NCBI GenBank assembly: GCA_037833965.1
Contig: AP031356.1
Location: forward strand, 9,818,501-9,882,500
DNA: 64,000 bases
Direction: 5' to 3'
DNA from: Marchantia polymorpha subsp. ruderalis
Lineage: Eukaryota; Streptophyta; Marchantiopsida; Marchantiales; Marchantiaceae
Positions 11,491-25,300 of this stretch are shown piece by piece. Position 1 is the stretch's first letter. Every line of letters starts with the position of its first letter. The notes under the pieces were generated by a model. The model did no database searches. It worked only from the letters and a program-made list of their open reading frames with translations, and was not told the DNA's origin. Position numbers and translations under genes: made by a program.

Positions 11491-13100
11491 TAGTTTTGGT
11501 AGTTTACTTAATCCGTCTGGGTACATGCATCTAGAGAGGAAGGTTAGGGCATTTGCTCTACTTATTAGAGCAGCGAGTTTGATTGCGGCGCTCAACATCT
11601 TATTCTATGTCTCCGTGGAATCCTAGAAAGGAAAACCGCGTGATATCTTTGTGTAGGCTCATGCTCTCCGTCTTCTCTACTCGTGTTGTGCTGATTATTA
11701 ATTTTCACTTCATCAATTAAATAACATAATTTTAAAAAAAATTTGTTTACTGATTTGTGCTTTTTCTATACTTGCATTGCATATATGTATTGATAAGAAT
11801 ATAAATTTGATAACAATTTCAGTCATTTGAATGTTCAATTATTGAGATGTGAGTTCTGTCTTAATCTCACTTACATTTAATATGAATGGCATTCCGGGAT
11901 GATTTAGCATAAAGTTTATAAATTGTCTTCGCTCAAAAAATTTCTGTAGTTTAATATATCTACAAAAATCTCTTCTTATATCTTTCAAAATTATTCATAA
12001 AATAAATTATTTATCAATGAATACAAAGATGACACACATTTTTTTTCCAAATTGATTCAAAGTTTAAAAAATAATTTTTCATTTATTTCAATGACCAATT
12101 TTTGTTATAAAATAAAAAAATTATTATAGAATTTTATTCTTAGTGAACTTAATCAAAATAACTATTATTAATTAATGTGAAATTTTTTGTATTAAAAGTA
12201 CCACTAACTTGGCTAAAATTTCTAGAAATTGTATTACGCATATATTCAAATTTTGAAATTATAATGACAATCTTGAATATTTTTAAAACTGATTTTAATT
12301 CAAAATCAAATGAAAATCAATTTTTTTTTCAATTTACATCCTAAATATTTTAAACCTTGTGTACTAAATTATTATATTCGGTAAAAATTATTTCAAATAT
12401 ACTGCGAAATAAAAAATCAATAATTGAATCCAATCATGACTACAAGGATAATAAGTTATAATTTTATTGGTGAATTCTAGAATAGATTTAATCTTATAAT
12501 CCTTACAACGATATAATGCAATGGCATAATTATAGCGATATAAAATATTGTTTTCACAGACAAGTTATGTTTGATCAAATCAACATCTATGAGCGACATA
12601 GTTTTTTTTGATAAAACTAAATGTATACTACGTTTTAAGTATTGTATTTGGATAGAAATATCATGAATTTACAATTTTGTTATCTCTTAATATGATTTTC
12701 TTCAATAATGTTCCGGTTTTGAGTTAGTTCTAATTCAACTATGTTGTATTAGTTTCTTGAATTTTTTTTATAATGGTTGAATATATTATGGAGATCACTG
12801 ATTTTAAGATACGAATCAGGAATGAAATTCGTAGAAGTCAGTTAAATTGTTATAAGTCATTCATTTAATTCTATTGGATTCAAACATGCTAGTCTTAACC
12901 AAGTAACTTGTCATTGTATAAAAAAATTAATCTTGAAATTAAGATGAAGATGAAATATTTATAAATTTGGAAAATAATATTTTGTTATGATAACACAAAA
13001 ATACCAAAATAGAACACAATGGTACAGATTTGTCAGGACAGAAGCAACATCGAAGATTCAAGAATTGTCACTAATTAACATTCTATTGAAGAGTTTTACT
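11491..13100. other. AT-rich spacer without recognised features
   Basis: A mixed-composition stretch to about 11,690 is followed by strongly AT-rich sequence. I see no coding similarity, RNA gene or tandem repeat. Confidence 0.5.
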
Positions 13101-13516
13101 TCTCAGACTCATGTCACTCCCAGAAGACATTGCTCAATTACGGCCAAAGGTCCGAAGAGCAGAGTATAATCACACACACAACCTGAAATTTGTCCAATCA
13201 AAGCTTGCAGGAATCGCATCTGACCTCACACTCAGATTTCAGGGGAAAAAACTTCCCAGAATTGCTCATTCTCAGCCCACTGCTCCGAATATTTGAACTT
13301 GAACTTGCCTAAATCCTAAATAGCATCATGCACACTCGGAACATCCGAATCGGATACTCGCGACTTCAGATGCGATATCTTCAACAAACTGAAGCGCACC
13401 ATGCACGGTGACAGACACACACAACTTCACGAACGCGCACGATAGACACAGGTTGACAACAAAGATGAAACAATTGACAGAAAAGCTCCCAAGAAAAGAA
13501 CCTTGGGTCTCTTTAT

Positions 13517-16178
13517 TCACTCTAAACTCCTAGACATCTCAACTGCCCGAGGCAAGGTAGTGTAAGGCATAGTGCCATCAGACACAACGGTTACAGTACC
13601 TGCGTTCTCTGAGATTCCGTCCGCTCCTAATCTATGCAACACGCCTAAAATCTTGATCTCTAAGTTCTCCCGCGTTTTTTCAAATCCGGAAGAGAAAAAA
13701 TTGACTACTCTAACTAACTGCCAATGTCCGACGGTTCCGCTGGTCTTGAGTCCCATCAATCGCCGCTAGAGCGAATCCAATTTCAGCCATTTCAACGTTT
13801 GGACTTTCCACATAACAAAACCATGCAGACACTTCTCAACTTGCATACGCAAACAGTCGGTTGTTTCCTCCTTCAGCTGACAAAACGCCAATTCCGCCAC
13901 TTCCACTCTAGTCCACGACGCCTCCAACTGCTCCGTAATTGCCTTCAACTGATCTCGCAGCCGATCGCAATCTGCATCCAACTTTAATCTACATTCGACC
14001 TTCGAAGACTTGGCCATTTCACACTCTGTCAATTTCGTCGTCCAACTAGCCATTTCGACTTCATGCTTCTTCATCTGCTCCGTCTAACTCGCCGTAAGTT
14101 CATTTGTGTGCTGCAATTCTTTGTTGTGGACTGCAGTGCGTGCCTGGATCCTTCATTGAAGTTCCATCCTCTCAGTCTTCATCGTCGCAATCTCTCGCCG
14201 AAGATCTTCTCTTCTCAGTTCTTCTTCTGCACGAAGTTACTTCTCCTTGGCTAGGTTCAACCGAAGGACTTCGCACTCCATTTCCTTTGCTCAAAGTTGC
14301 TCTTCACGCTCCTGCAAAGTAATTGTCGCGCACTCAGAAGTCAAGCTCGCAAATCTTTTTGCTACCTTCACTATTGCTTCCACACACTTTCTCTTCATCT
14401 CTTAGGTGGTCTTCACTGCAGTTGCTCGCCTGATGTTAGTTCTAATCTTGACCAACTCTACATAAAACCCTGCCTCCTTCGATATCGCATTCTTCTCTCG
14501 CTTCCCATCCAAGTACCTCAACAAGGTAAAAACACTATTCTGCAGGAAGTCTGGAAATGTAACCACCAACTCCTTAGACTCTTCCGTCGGAGTGCTCTTC
14601 TCAGCTTCCGGTCTTACCAACTCCGAAAACACCTGAGGCGAGGAAATCTAAGGAGATTTCACCACCGTCCCATCAATCTACTCTACTACATGCTCTAGTA
14701 TCTTCTCGCTCAGAGTAAGCTCCTTCGCGTGCTCTTCGCTAGTCTTCGGCTCTAGCACGTCCGTCTTCTCCGAAATTTCATTCTTCTCCGGAGATGATTG
14801 CTTCCTCTCCGAAGGCTAAAGACCTTGACTTGATGTCGTTGTCCTCTCCCCTGAAGATTTCACGTCCTTCTCCAAAGGGTCATCATTCTAGACTCTTGAA
14901 GGTCATGACTCTATAGTCCAAAATTTCACTTCTTCCCTTGTATCCTCATCCGTTGTAGATGCGGCGCCTCAGTCATGGCTACACTACCCTTCAAACTCTC
15001 TAATACTACCACTCAGCAATTTACCTTCTTGTTTGGTCTAGCGCGTATCTTCGGCGTTCTTAAACGCGTTACATCTATTCCTGCCGTTCGTGCTTTCAGT
15101 CTTTGGATTTCGCCGCAAGCTTTGGTTACCTTCTGCCTCTTCGCCGGCCGCCGCTCAAATTCTTCTTCTGCCTTGACTACTTTCACTCGAACCGGTACTC
15201 ATGCTCCTCTTTGGCTTGAGTGTCGTCATCCTTCTCAGAGTCTTTGTCCGACTCCAGCTCCAAGACCTCACTTTCCTTGGGGAATCGTTTCTCTTCACTC
15301 TTCGTCAACAGTCCCATCCCGTGATAAAAGTACACCAAGAAGGAAGTAATATGCTTTATCGAAGCTCCGCGCCACCTTTTGCTAACATTGATCCAAACGA
15401 GGTAGCAGAAGATCTTCGTCCAATGAATTGACTCCCCTCGCACTACGTGCTCTATAAATTCCACTTGCCACGCCGTGACATAGGTCGTTCGTTGCGGCCG
15501 TAAGATGTGCATCAAAGCTGTTGCCACCGCAAGCCTCTTCGGATCGCAATACTTCATTATTCGCCAATCATTCGTACTCGATCGAGTATTCTTGAAGAGC
15601 GGCGCGAATGTAAATTCTTCGGCCTGCGTCACTTTCACGCTTTCCTTCTTGAAAGTGTAATACCTTCCTTGCCCGCGCATGATCTTAAGACGTGCGTCCA
15701 ATGTTTGATCCTTCATAGCAGTGGATTGCCTCGGAGATCAGTGCCCTCATTTTGATTCTTGTCCATCATCTCATGGTAGATCATCGCCGATACGCAATTC
15801 CAATCTCAGAGCAGAAAATCGAGGTGCGCCGTGATTAACTCTCAACGATACTTACGCAATTCTACATCGGGCACCTTGAGTGAAATCAACTTTGGTACTA
15901 CTTTCCTAGGTCGCACCATGTCTCCTGCCGTGTATTCTTGAATGCTTCCGATTGCAAGTCTCGCTCTCACACAATGTCGGCGCGACATGCCCGTTTCGTG
16001 CCTTTACCCTCGACGCCCTAACGGTTCTCATACGCGCGCGAATTGGCACTTGCAATGCGAGTAGTTCTTCTCTGGCCTCTGGCAAATTTAAATTGTGACA
16101 AGTCTTCGCCGAAGTCCTGTCTATTACATCGACAAAGATGTCTGCGCTGAAGATCTGAAGATCTTTGGCCGAAATCAA
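13517..16178 (-). pseudogene. Decayed repetitive transposon-associated coding sequence
   Basis: Minus-strand blocks read in order. About 16,178-15,906 contains LNLPEAREELLALQVPIRAR; 15,716-15,183 contains CDPKRLAVATALMHILRP, KRWRGASIKHITSFLVYFYH and an acidic tail (LELESDKDSEKDDD). About 14,632-14,402 contains LVVTFPDFLQNSVFTLLRYL and AGFYVELVKIRTNIRRATAV. 14,074-13,766 contains a charged heptad-like stretch (LRDQLKAITEQLEASW), and 13,759-13,517 contains RVVNFFSSGFEKTRENLEI. Stops and frame changes separate the blocks, so it is broken. I recall near-identical ORFs as a high-copy, probably transposon-encoded family in Marchantia, but cannot confirm this here. The first half looks like a gag or plant-mobile-type domain and the second like a coiled coil. 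No polymerase or transposase motif was seen in it. Confidence 0.65.
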
Positions 16179-16334
16179 ATTCTATCATACTTACTTCTGG
16201 TTACCCAATTTCCGTTAGATATTCTAACTTCTATAACGATGAATCTATATGTATATGTTCTACGTCCAATACACTCCAACTTTACTTCTTTATGCAAAAA
16301 TCAAAAAAATTGTGCATCACATGTGTCACTATGA

Positions 16335-17300
16335 ACATGAATTTTAGAGAAATTACACTTACTTTTTAGCTACTGTGTGCTTCATGAGTTTTTTTCTTTG
16401 TATTATGTATGTATTGTAATACACTCTCACATACACATGACATTACAACATACATAGTTATCATATCAAATTACATAAGTTATTATAAATCAACTCAATT
16501 ACATTACAATTTGTTTATTTTCAAAAAAACTAATGGTTAAAGTTCCTTGTTATCAATAAATATTTGTTTTCTAAAATTTTTTTTGAAATTTCCTAAAACA
16601 AGTATACTAGCAATTTTTTTCTTTCAATCTTATTTTACTAAATATTTTTTTGATTAAATATCTATTAAAAACAAAACTATATGCATTGTAAAGCATAACA
16701 AAGAAATAATTATATTTTTATCTAAGAAATAAATATTTTATACATACCGTTACATGAGTTTTGATTTTTCATTGATAATATTTTATATTTTCATTATAAT
16801 TTATTTGTAAATTTTTTCTCATAAGTCATTATTTAAATTTATTATTTTTATATGTAATAATTATTTAACTTGACATTTTTTTGATATAAGTATTTTTAAT
16901 AATTATAATATATAAATAAGTATATCTCTGATAAATCATGATACATATAAGATACACAATAATTTTAGATTGAATAAAAAATTAGGTTTTCATATAGTTA
17001 CAATACTTGAAAAGTAAAAATAGTGTGAAAATTTTGATGTTTGAGATCTTATTGCAAAACTTACAATGACACATTCACAAGAATAATTTAAATCAGAATT
17101 TGTGGAAATTTTAAACAGATTAATCTCAAAATTTGATGATTCAAAGTCGAACAATAGAAGGTGATTTTACATGTTATACTGACATTTATAAATATAATCT
17201 GAAAAAATATATAAAATTAAGATTACATACATATGTATATTATCATGTACACACATGGTGTTGTACTAGGATTAGGAATCACTCTTGTCGGAGAGTATAG
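16335..17300. other. AT-rich spacer
   Basis: Very AT-rich DNA between two decayed transposon-derived regions. No feature other than poly-A and poly-T tracts is visible. Confidence 0.5.
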
Positions 17301-17587
17301 AGTTTTGCAAACTTGATGAACTGACTGTTATTCGAATTGAGCCTTTGCGCGTTGGAGTAGCTTGTAATATACTAGTTGTGGTGTCCCTATGAGCTTTGAC
17401 TCGTAGATTTTGAGGTGTCTAGCGGGTATGGCTTGACATGATGTGACTATTCGTGTTTGAATTAGTGAGATTTGCAAGTAACAATTTATTGAAAGAACTC
17501 CTACACACATATCAAATTTATTAGTGTTTTGTTGGAAGATTTATCATGAGCACCGGAAGGTCTTGACGAAAGGATTCGACGGTTTTC

Positions 17588-20500
17588 TTGAATGTGCAAT
17601 TGGCTTCAATTCGGTTTGAGACATGTAGAATCAGGGAAGCTTTACGAACCGAATGGATTGTACTAGTTGCTATACCATTGGAGCAATTGATGGGGGATAT
17701 CAAAAGCGTTATTAGCGGACGTACCGGTGCTGCGGCTAGTGAAGACACTAGTTGTGGTACTAGTAGCACCGCCGTTGGCAGCTTGAGTGGAAGTGCTAGT
17801 GGCGTGACTTCATTTAGTCCGATTGCGGAGTTCTTGAAGAGGTTGAGGAAGAACTACTAGGGGTTGAAACAGTAAGAAGTTGAGGAGTTTTCAGAAGTTT
17901 GAACGAAAGACTGATGAAAGTCTTCGAGAGTCATAAAAGCGTATGAGATGTTTGATCCCATTTACTCATGGTGTGACTGAGGCATAGACTGTCAAGTATT
18001 GATACCGGATTCTAGACAGAGATTTGCGGAGGAGGGTACGTGATGCTACTCTCATGAGCGATGCATCATCCACATTAGCTCATGTGTTTGTTCTCTTTGA
18101 GAAAATTGAGATTAACAGTTACAATAACTGTATGTTATGATAACAACAATGCTATTGTTGTTAGTAACGATGTCACAGAAGATTCTACGTCGTGTCTATA
18201 ATTCCGTGCAACGTGATTCTACACTCACCGTTGATCGTATATAAGATTTCTTGCGAAGTTCTGAAGCGATGAGAGGCCCGGACATGTCACCTATGACATT
18301 GGTGTATCGCGTAGGTCAGCCTCAGATGGCTCTATCCACGTTGGTTAGTTATCCCGCATCACATGCCTATCGTGATGATGATCTCGTGCTTGTCTGAGAT
18401 ATTCGTGTGTAACATTTGGAAGAATCCAACGCAGATGAGCGCAAACGCGTCATGGGTTTTCCTACTAGTTCAACGATGACTTCTTCAGTTTTAGAGACAT
18501 CACGTCGTCAAGTTTTGGATCATGCTATGGATCTAAACTGTGTGACTTGGATTGTGAGCTTGGGTTTGGCTGAACAACGACGTCTTCGCACTGATTTGGT
18601 TGTTTAGTGCTCAACCAGTGATTAAACACCACTTGATAGCTCATTGCCTATTGGGACAGTAGAGGTAATGGATGGGAGGAACAGGGGAAATATTTATCAT
18701 CCTTGGATTTATTGTGACGTGATCAAAGAGCCTGCTAGAGTTGCAGTCCATGAAGTTGGAGGAGTTTATCACGTGGAGGTTGGATCAAAGGAGGGTACAG
18801 AGAGCAATATCGAGTTTTTGGAGTATGTGACTTAGCAACCAATGAGAGGATCGTCTCCCTCTAATGTGTCTATAGAGAAGGATTGGGAGTCATTGATTGA
18901 TCTCTAGATCATAGGAAGAGAGAAACAACGGTTGACACAATTTCTATGTGCGTATAAGAATTGTTTTGACTTCGACATGAAGGAGTTAGATGCTTTGGTT
19001 AAACCAGACATACAGATAGAGTTGGCTTGTGATACGCTTATCTTTCTATCGGTTTAGTGAAATGAAGGGTGACTTGATTCGGAGTTGATCTACTAGAGGC
19101 TGCGTAGCTAGAGTTGTCACATGGTGAGTATGTGTCAACCATTGTCATGCCGATGAAGAAAGATGTTCATGGAAACTACATTGATAGGCTAACGTGTGAA
19201 GACTACCATCCAATCAATCGATAGACAAAGTCCTATAAGTATGTCATGCCTACACGTGAAGAGATCTCCTATGTGATAAAACATGTGAGGTTTTTCAGTA
19301 CTTTGTATCTTCGGGCATGATATCATCAGTCGCCGACTCGAGAGGAAAACAAAGCAAGACAGCATTTTGGGTTATCAACTCTCGCGGCAGGGATTGTTTG
19401 TATCAATGGTGATTCTTATACTTAGGGTTGGAAAATGCACACGTTGAGTTTTAAAGGGTTATGGACACATCCTAGCAAAGCTGAATTTCGTTAGGTGTTA
19501 CATTGATGAAATATTAGTGTTTAACGACATGATGAAGCAACACCAAATATATTTGCATATTGTGTTTGAGCAGTTGAGTCTCATGGTCTCCGTTTACATA
19601 TGAAGATGTGTAAGTTCTTTTAGTGATTACTTGGGTTCACGTAATCTACCCATGTGATTTGGGATTTCAACAAGCAAAGGTGAAAGCTATTGCACGCATA
19701 CCTCGTCCAACAAATGTGAGTAGAGTTTGTGCATTCATGTATTTGGCGAACTACTATCGAAAGTATGTGAAGTGATTAAGTGCTATAATCAAACATTTGA
19801 ACCTGTTGCTGAAGTCGGATCAGTATTGGCAATGAAGAAATGAACAAGAGAGAGCTTTTGTTCAACTTAATAACCAAGTTGATGACCGTTTCCATCTTGA
19901 GTAAACCTATCAGAGGTTGTTCATACGAATTGCACACTAATTAAAGTATTGTGGGAATTGTTGACGCGTGATGATGAGTATAAGGAGTTTGTGGTTGCGT
20001 ATGCTAATCGTTCAAACAATGCAGCGGAGTTGCGTTATAGTTTGTACAAAAAGAGTGTTTGGCAATTGTGTGAACTATGGCACACTTCATGTGTTACTTG
20101 TTTGGTACTCAGTTTATCCTAGTTATTGATCATCAGACGCTGAAGTGGTTGATGGAGTCCAACAAGCTCATGGAGAAGCTTGCACGGTGGGTTTTCATCT
20201 TACATTAGTACGACTTTCAGATGATGCATAGATCTCGATTTGCAAACTTTGATGCCGGTGGTTTGAGTCGAAACCCATGCATTAACCAGGAGTATGACAT
20301 TGGAGCTAGATGGCGTGATGAAATAGATGAGAAGATGGTGCTTGATTGGCATGCATCTGCATTACGTGGAAAATCTACTAAAGATGATCACTTGACATCT
20401 TACTCTAGTCAAAGAGTGGATGAACAATCTTCAGAATGTGAGATTAAAGATGATGCTATGGATCAGCGTGATATTTACAATAATGCATTAATATTGGAGT

Positions 20501-20640
20501 TCATATGGAGGAGTATGGTGCCAAATACAATGAGTGTCAAAGAGCGAGATCGTGAGATTGTGTTCTCCAGCACACGAAGAGATACTGATTGGAGTGAGCA
20601 CATGTTCTCCGAGTGTGGGAGAATTGTATGATATGAGTAG
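17588..20640 (+). mobile_element. Degenerate Ty3/gypsy LTR retrotransposon internal region (pol)
   Basis: Plus-strand translation across all frames gives gypsy pol in the expected order. A reverse transcriptase entry segment with MPMKKDVHGNY and CEDYHPINR lies at about 19,130-19,230. The block LYLRA-stop-YHQS, for the usual LDLRSGYHQ, is at about 19,300. YIDE stands at 19,499-19,510 where YIDD or YVDD is expected. The thumb/connection segment AIARIPRPTNV and FMYLANYYRKYVK is at about 19,690-19,770. RNase H segments with FVVAYANRSNNAAELRYS and VIDHQTLKWLMESNK are at about 19,990-20,180, followed by an ADGLSR-like DAGGLSRNP at about 20,245. Many stops and frameshifts interrupt it, so it is dead. 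An upstream frame (17,588-17,860) may be gag remnant. No LTR pair could be delimited. Confidence 0.87.
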
Positions 20641-22345
20641 TACCGCATCTAGCTCAGAGAGCGCATATCGTGCGAAATGCTCATGAGCTTCATGACCTTT
20701 AGTTCCATAGGCTCATATTAGCCTAGGCTTATATGAATTTTGCTGAAAGAAGAAAAAACGGGAAGTTCGAAATTGAGTCGAGAAATCCAATATCAACAAA
20801 TAACAAAAAGTCGAGGTTGGAAAACTTGATCAATGTTCCATGTGAGTTGCAAAGATAAACCATTATATTGTTTTCGTGATTGTCAATATAGTCTCTTTAT
20901 ATTTTGAGAATGATCTAACCTAGGCTCCATTTAGAGTTAACTCAATTAGAGTTAAATTTAACTTAATGGGAATTGTGATATTTTTATGTGGATATATTTT
21001 GGTTCATTGTATGAATAGCATGTTAACAATGTTTTTCGTGTATACGTGAAAATAACATATTAATGATATTCTTTATATATAAATATGAATAGCACGTCGT
21101 CATCGTATAAATTATATTGTTGTGCAAATACATATTCGAACAACAAAATATATATAGTAACATAATTAGATTGATATTTTCAAAATCTCGAGAAATTCAC
21201 ACCCAAGAACTAATATTTATCTATGTTAATAACAAATTTGATTTTTTTTCTTGGATATCACAGTTGTATACATCACAAATTACACAGCATTCGGAAATAG
21301 AATTATTTAATTAGCAATGTGATTCCCCCATTATTTCTAGCCGTGAGTATCATAACTTTAAACTTTTAGATTCGAAAAATGATTCGATGGTTCAAGATAA
21401 ACAAATAATATTGGATACAAATACTATACAAAACAAGATAAACAACTCTCTCAAGCCACACTCCATCCAGCCTTCCTTGGGATTTCCAATTGGTTTAAGA
21501 TCAAAAGTGGGAAAGGCTACCTACAAGGTAACGGGAGGTCTAGTAGGCGTTCACTGTACAGCTTGTTTGCCCTCGCACCACGAAACGTCTTGAAACTTAG
21601 TTTTTATATATTAGCCATACGCTGCATCAATTTTCAGCATATCTTAGATTTGCAACACGAACTTTACAATCTTTTTGAACGAAAAGATTATATTTTACGA
21701 GGTCCCTCTTGCACCACGGATGGATACAGACTACAATATTCGGAACAATACAATATTAAAATTCCTCCATCGCACTTCTGGGTTAAGATGGGGAGATATG
21801 GCCTCCATAAAGTAGGTAAAAAGAGAAAAGGAAAAGAGGAATAAGTAGAGTGATATCACTGTTCTCGGTGATATGAAAAAGAAAAGTATTTTGCAGTAAC
21901 ATATTCAGAGTTTTATAAGCACGACAGTTGAGGGAAATTATTAACAAGGATAGTATGAAGATGGTTGAAAACATGTAGGCTACTCGAGCAAAAGCAGTTG
22001 ATGTGGCTTATCTATGTACATTGTAGGAGGAAAGTGGTCATTGTATTCACAAACTTCAGGAGTCAGTCAGCAGAGAAGAGAAGAATCTTGGCGTCCAGAT
22101 GAGACTACAAAATCATATCTAGTGCATCTGGGTCACGTGAATTGGTGGTATCATAGCAAACGGCTTCAACAATCGGCCTTTCGGACAGATGCATAATTGG
22201 CGAGTACTACCTAATATAAGAGAGCCTTATTGTTTTACTTCGAACAAAAGAATAATCTCACTGCACTAACTCAGGAGAAGTGAACTCAGCAGGGCAAATT
22301 CTTCTGGTTTGAAAGCTGGACCCACCTAATAGATCTTGTTTTACA
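20641..22345. other. Spacer between retrotransposon relic and TRAPPC8 3' end
   Basis: A moderately AT-rich region with no recognised protein or RNA. The last 100-200 bases next to 22,345 should hold the 3' untranslated region of the minus-strand TRAPPC8 gene. Short open frames at 21,387-21,593 and 21,563-21,844 have no family resemblance. Confidence 0.45.
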
Positions 22346-25300
22346 TTACAAATCCACCTGAAGGACGGACAAGAGAAGTGGATGACCAGGCCCTACTCCG
22401 AAACTAGTGCTGCTTTTGGACCCACTGGATGAAGATCCACTGACACCACCCTGCTTGTCTGAAGGTGGAGTGAATCCGCTGGCGTAAGTAATTTCCGTGT
22501 TCTTACTCAGCTTTTGAGGGCCAAACACCAATGATTTAGATTTGGGCAACGTCCGCGTCTCTAGAGACTTGTCCAGTAGTGACCATGATATTTGATATCT
22601 CGAGATATCATAGATTCCAGGAGCGAAAAATGCTACACAGAGAGGAACCTGTGCTGATGCTCCAGCTGTGAGCAGAGAAATCTTCGTCGACCTCAAATTA
22701 CACCACATATAGGGCCCACAAGGCGACATTCCACACACGTTTTCCTTATCAGAGTTCGTGGTGGCTATAGTCGCAGGCGTAGTATTCGTTCCACTCTCCG
22801 ATGCCGCCGTTGCTGTTGTACCTTCTCCGACGGCAGGAGAAGCCGATGGAACTAAAGGAAACCAGCCGACACGTTTCTCCATATTAGGAACTGAGCTGGC
22901 CAACGGCATCGGCTTTACGTCGAATGTTTCCACCTTGATTGATGCATCGAAACTTGAACGGTTGCTTATTGTCAGTGTAAGGGACACCTCACAAAACGGA
23001 TCTTTCTCAAAATTATGCTCCACGTATTGGGGTCCTTCTAAAACCCAGACCAATGGTGCAGATCCCTGTACACTGTACACCAAAACACCTATGTCATTCT
23101 TCGATGGATTGCCGTAATATCTGACTCACAGACAATACATGCACCGTAAAGTGGGAGGTAAGGTTAGTTCAGAGATCAGGGGCAGCTAATGACAGCACTG
23201 TAAACTTCCTGAAGACTTCTCGACAGAGGATGTCACCTTCGGCGAATAATATGGTTGAATCCTTCATCCTATCGAACCGAATCTCACCAATCATCTCACA
23301 GAAAGCATCTGCTCATTGCAACTTAGAGCCTAATGGTGAAATGAATCGCTGTGATAATGCTTTTAGCAGCATGTCCTCGAAGTGTACCATGACCTTTGTG
23401 CCTGCAACGCAATAGGTGAAGAAAAGCAGCGTATGGTAGTCTTTTCTGAATTAGCACCACGGCAGTATTACCTGTTTTGGCATATGTCATGCACAAGCAC
23501 TTTGAGACTGTCGTTCCCTGTGGAATCTCGCTTCTCTATACTCATGCCATCTTGCTGCTCGGAAATCAACATCACATCAACCCCTCCACCATCATGCAAG
23601 CTCTCACCGGATGATCCGTATGCTGTCATGTTCTTCCTTTCAGCTTTCGCAGCACTTCCAATCTGTAGTGTTGGCTCAAACGTCATCAGTTGGCCTTTTC
23701 AAGGTCATGTCCTGATCTAGGTCAAGAAACTTTATAAGAGACGACTGTTCGATCGTTTGAAACCCAAACCTAGAAATTACCCAACGGCCTATGCTGTCCA
23801 CCTTCACACTTACTGCCATACAAGAATATACAAATCGAACAATCTAGTTGTGATGCCTGGATATTCGTCTTCCTCCTTCAAATTCGAAGCTAAAGATAGG
23901 ATAAAATGTAATCTACAACGTAGAACATTTGGGATATCTGGTAACGAGTTCTATTTTACCCCCTCTTGTATGTTAGAAGATCTATTTGTGATGGTTGAGT
24001 TTCATACACGATCTACTCCGATAACGTAACATATGATAGATAGATAGCAAAAGATATCGAAATACCTGTTGCTGAGGAACAGAGAGATGAGCAGGTTTTC
24101 TAAAATGCATCTTCTCCCGTAACAGGAAGTTCCGGAGGGGACCACTCGCAATGTCAATAAGTGGCTCAGTGCTGCTGGGAGGACCCAGCTTGATGTTACT
24201 TGTCAATCCTTCCGCGGTCGGTACTTTTCTGGATCCAACTTTCTGTACACAAGCAAGTTGAAATTCTTCATTCATACGATAACATCATCTGGTTGAAAGT
24301 CACAACGGACGGACGAAATTTGCCGCATCTTTGTGGTCCTTAGTGACTCGTCCTTCAAGTTACATCGACAGGGTTATTTGTTGACATCTCCTTTCGCGGT
24401 TGCCTTGGACGGGTCGCACTGGTCATGAGGAGCTAGTTCTGAGATACATCGAAGAACTAGGCATCTGAAAGCAATGAAATCTACGAAAATTCGGTCCTCA
24501 AATCTCACCGAAGGTTATTGATCGTGCATATATAACACGAAGAACACAGGAAAACGAGAGTAAATTGGAGTAATGAGACATTCTCTCTATAGAAAAAATG
24601 TTTCATTACTCCAAACAAGAAACTAGTAACAAGTAAATTGGAGTAATGAGACATTCTCTCTATAGAAAGAATGTTTCATTACTCCAAACAAGAAACTAGT
24701 AACACCACACATATGAAGTTACTATAACCAAATGAAACACCAAAAAAACAAGGGACTTACCAGTAACTTGAAAAACAAAGATAAATTTTGACCTGCTGGC
24801 AAAAGTTGTGACGGGCAAACAGAAGCGGAAAGATATGCAGCTCTAACACTGTCGGCCCCGTCGGCCCCTTCACTTTCTTCGCTCGTCTCCACGATAGGAG
24901 GAGGTAAAGACTCAAGAGACCATTGATTTCCGGCACAAGACACTTGGCGAAGCCAAAAGCTTTCCGCTGAGTGCTCATTCTCGATATCAAGACGAAGTAA
25001 AAACTGCTCTAGGTGCAATGGAGATGGTGAAATCTGAACTCCAACTCGTAGGGAGGGAAGGACCTGCAAACAAAACAAAGTACCTCGAGGTCTCAGAAAC
25101 CCTTAATCCAGTACCGTCTAGAAGACTCAATTTTGGCATAACTTTGAGGACGTACTAAAGGTCAAATCTGGATCTCACGCGCTGCATGTTGATAACTTTG
25201 AGAGATCTTAAAGATCCGAAACTGGACAAACCAAAAGCAGCAAACAATCCAGCTTTTCTCTCTTACTTGAAGAGAATGCGTTATACGAACGGTCCGGAAC

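Noticed and set aside
11521-11600. tRNA-like stretch with GTTTGATTGCGG
   Set aside because: No acceptor stem, anticodon arm or proper T-loop could be folded; no tRNA gene was supportable anywhere in the window.
23290-23410. Possible TRAPPC8 exon (VMVHFEDMLLKALSQRF)
   Set aside because: The frame ends in a stop before a suitable donor, and the flanking blocks ending at 23,472 and starting at 23,120 already read continuously against the family.
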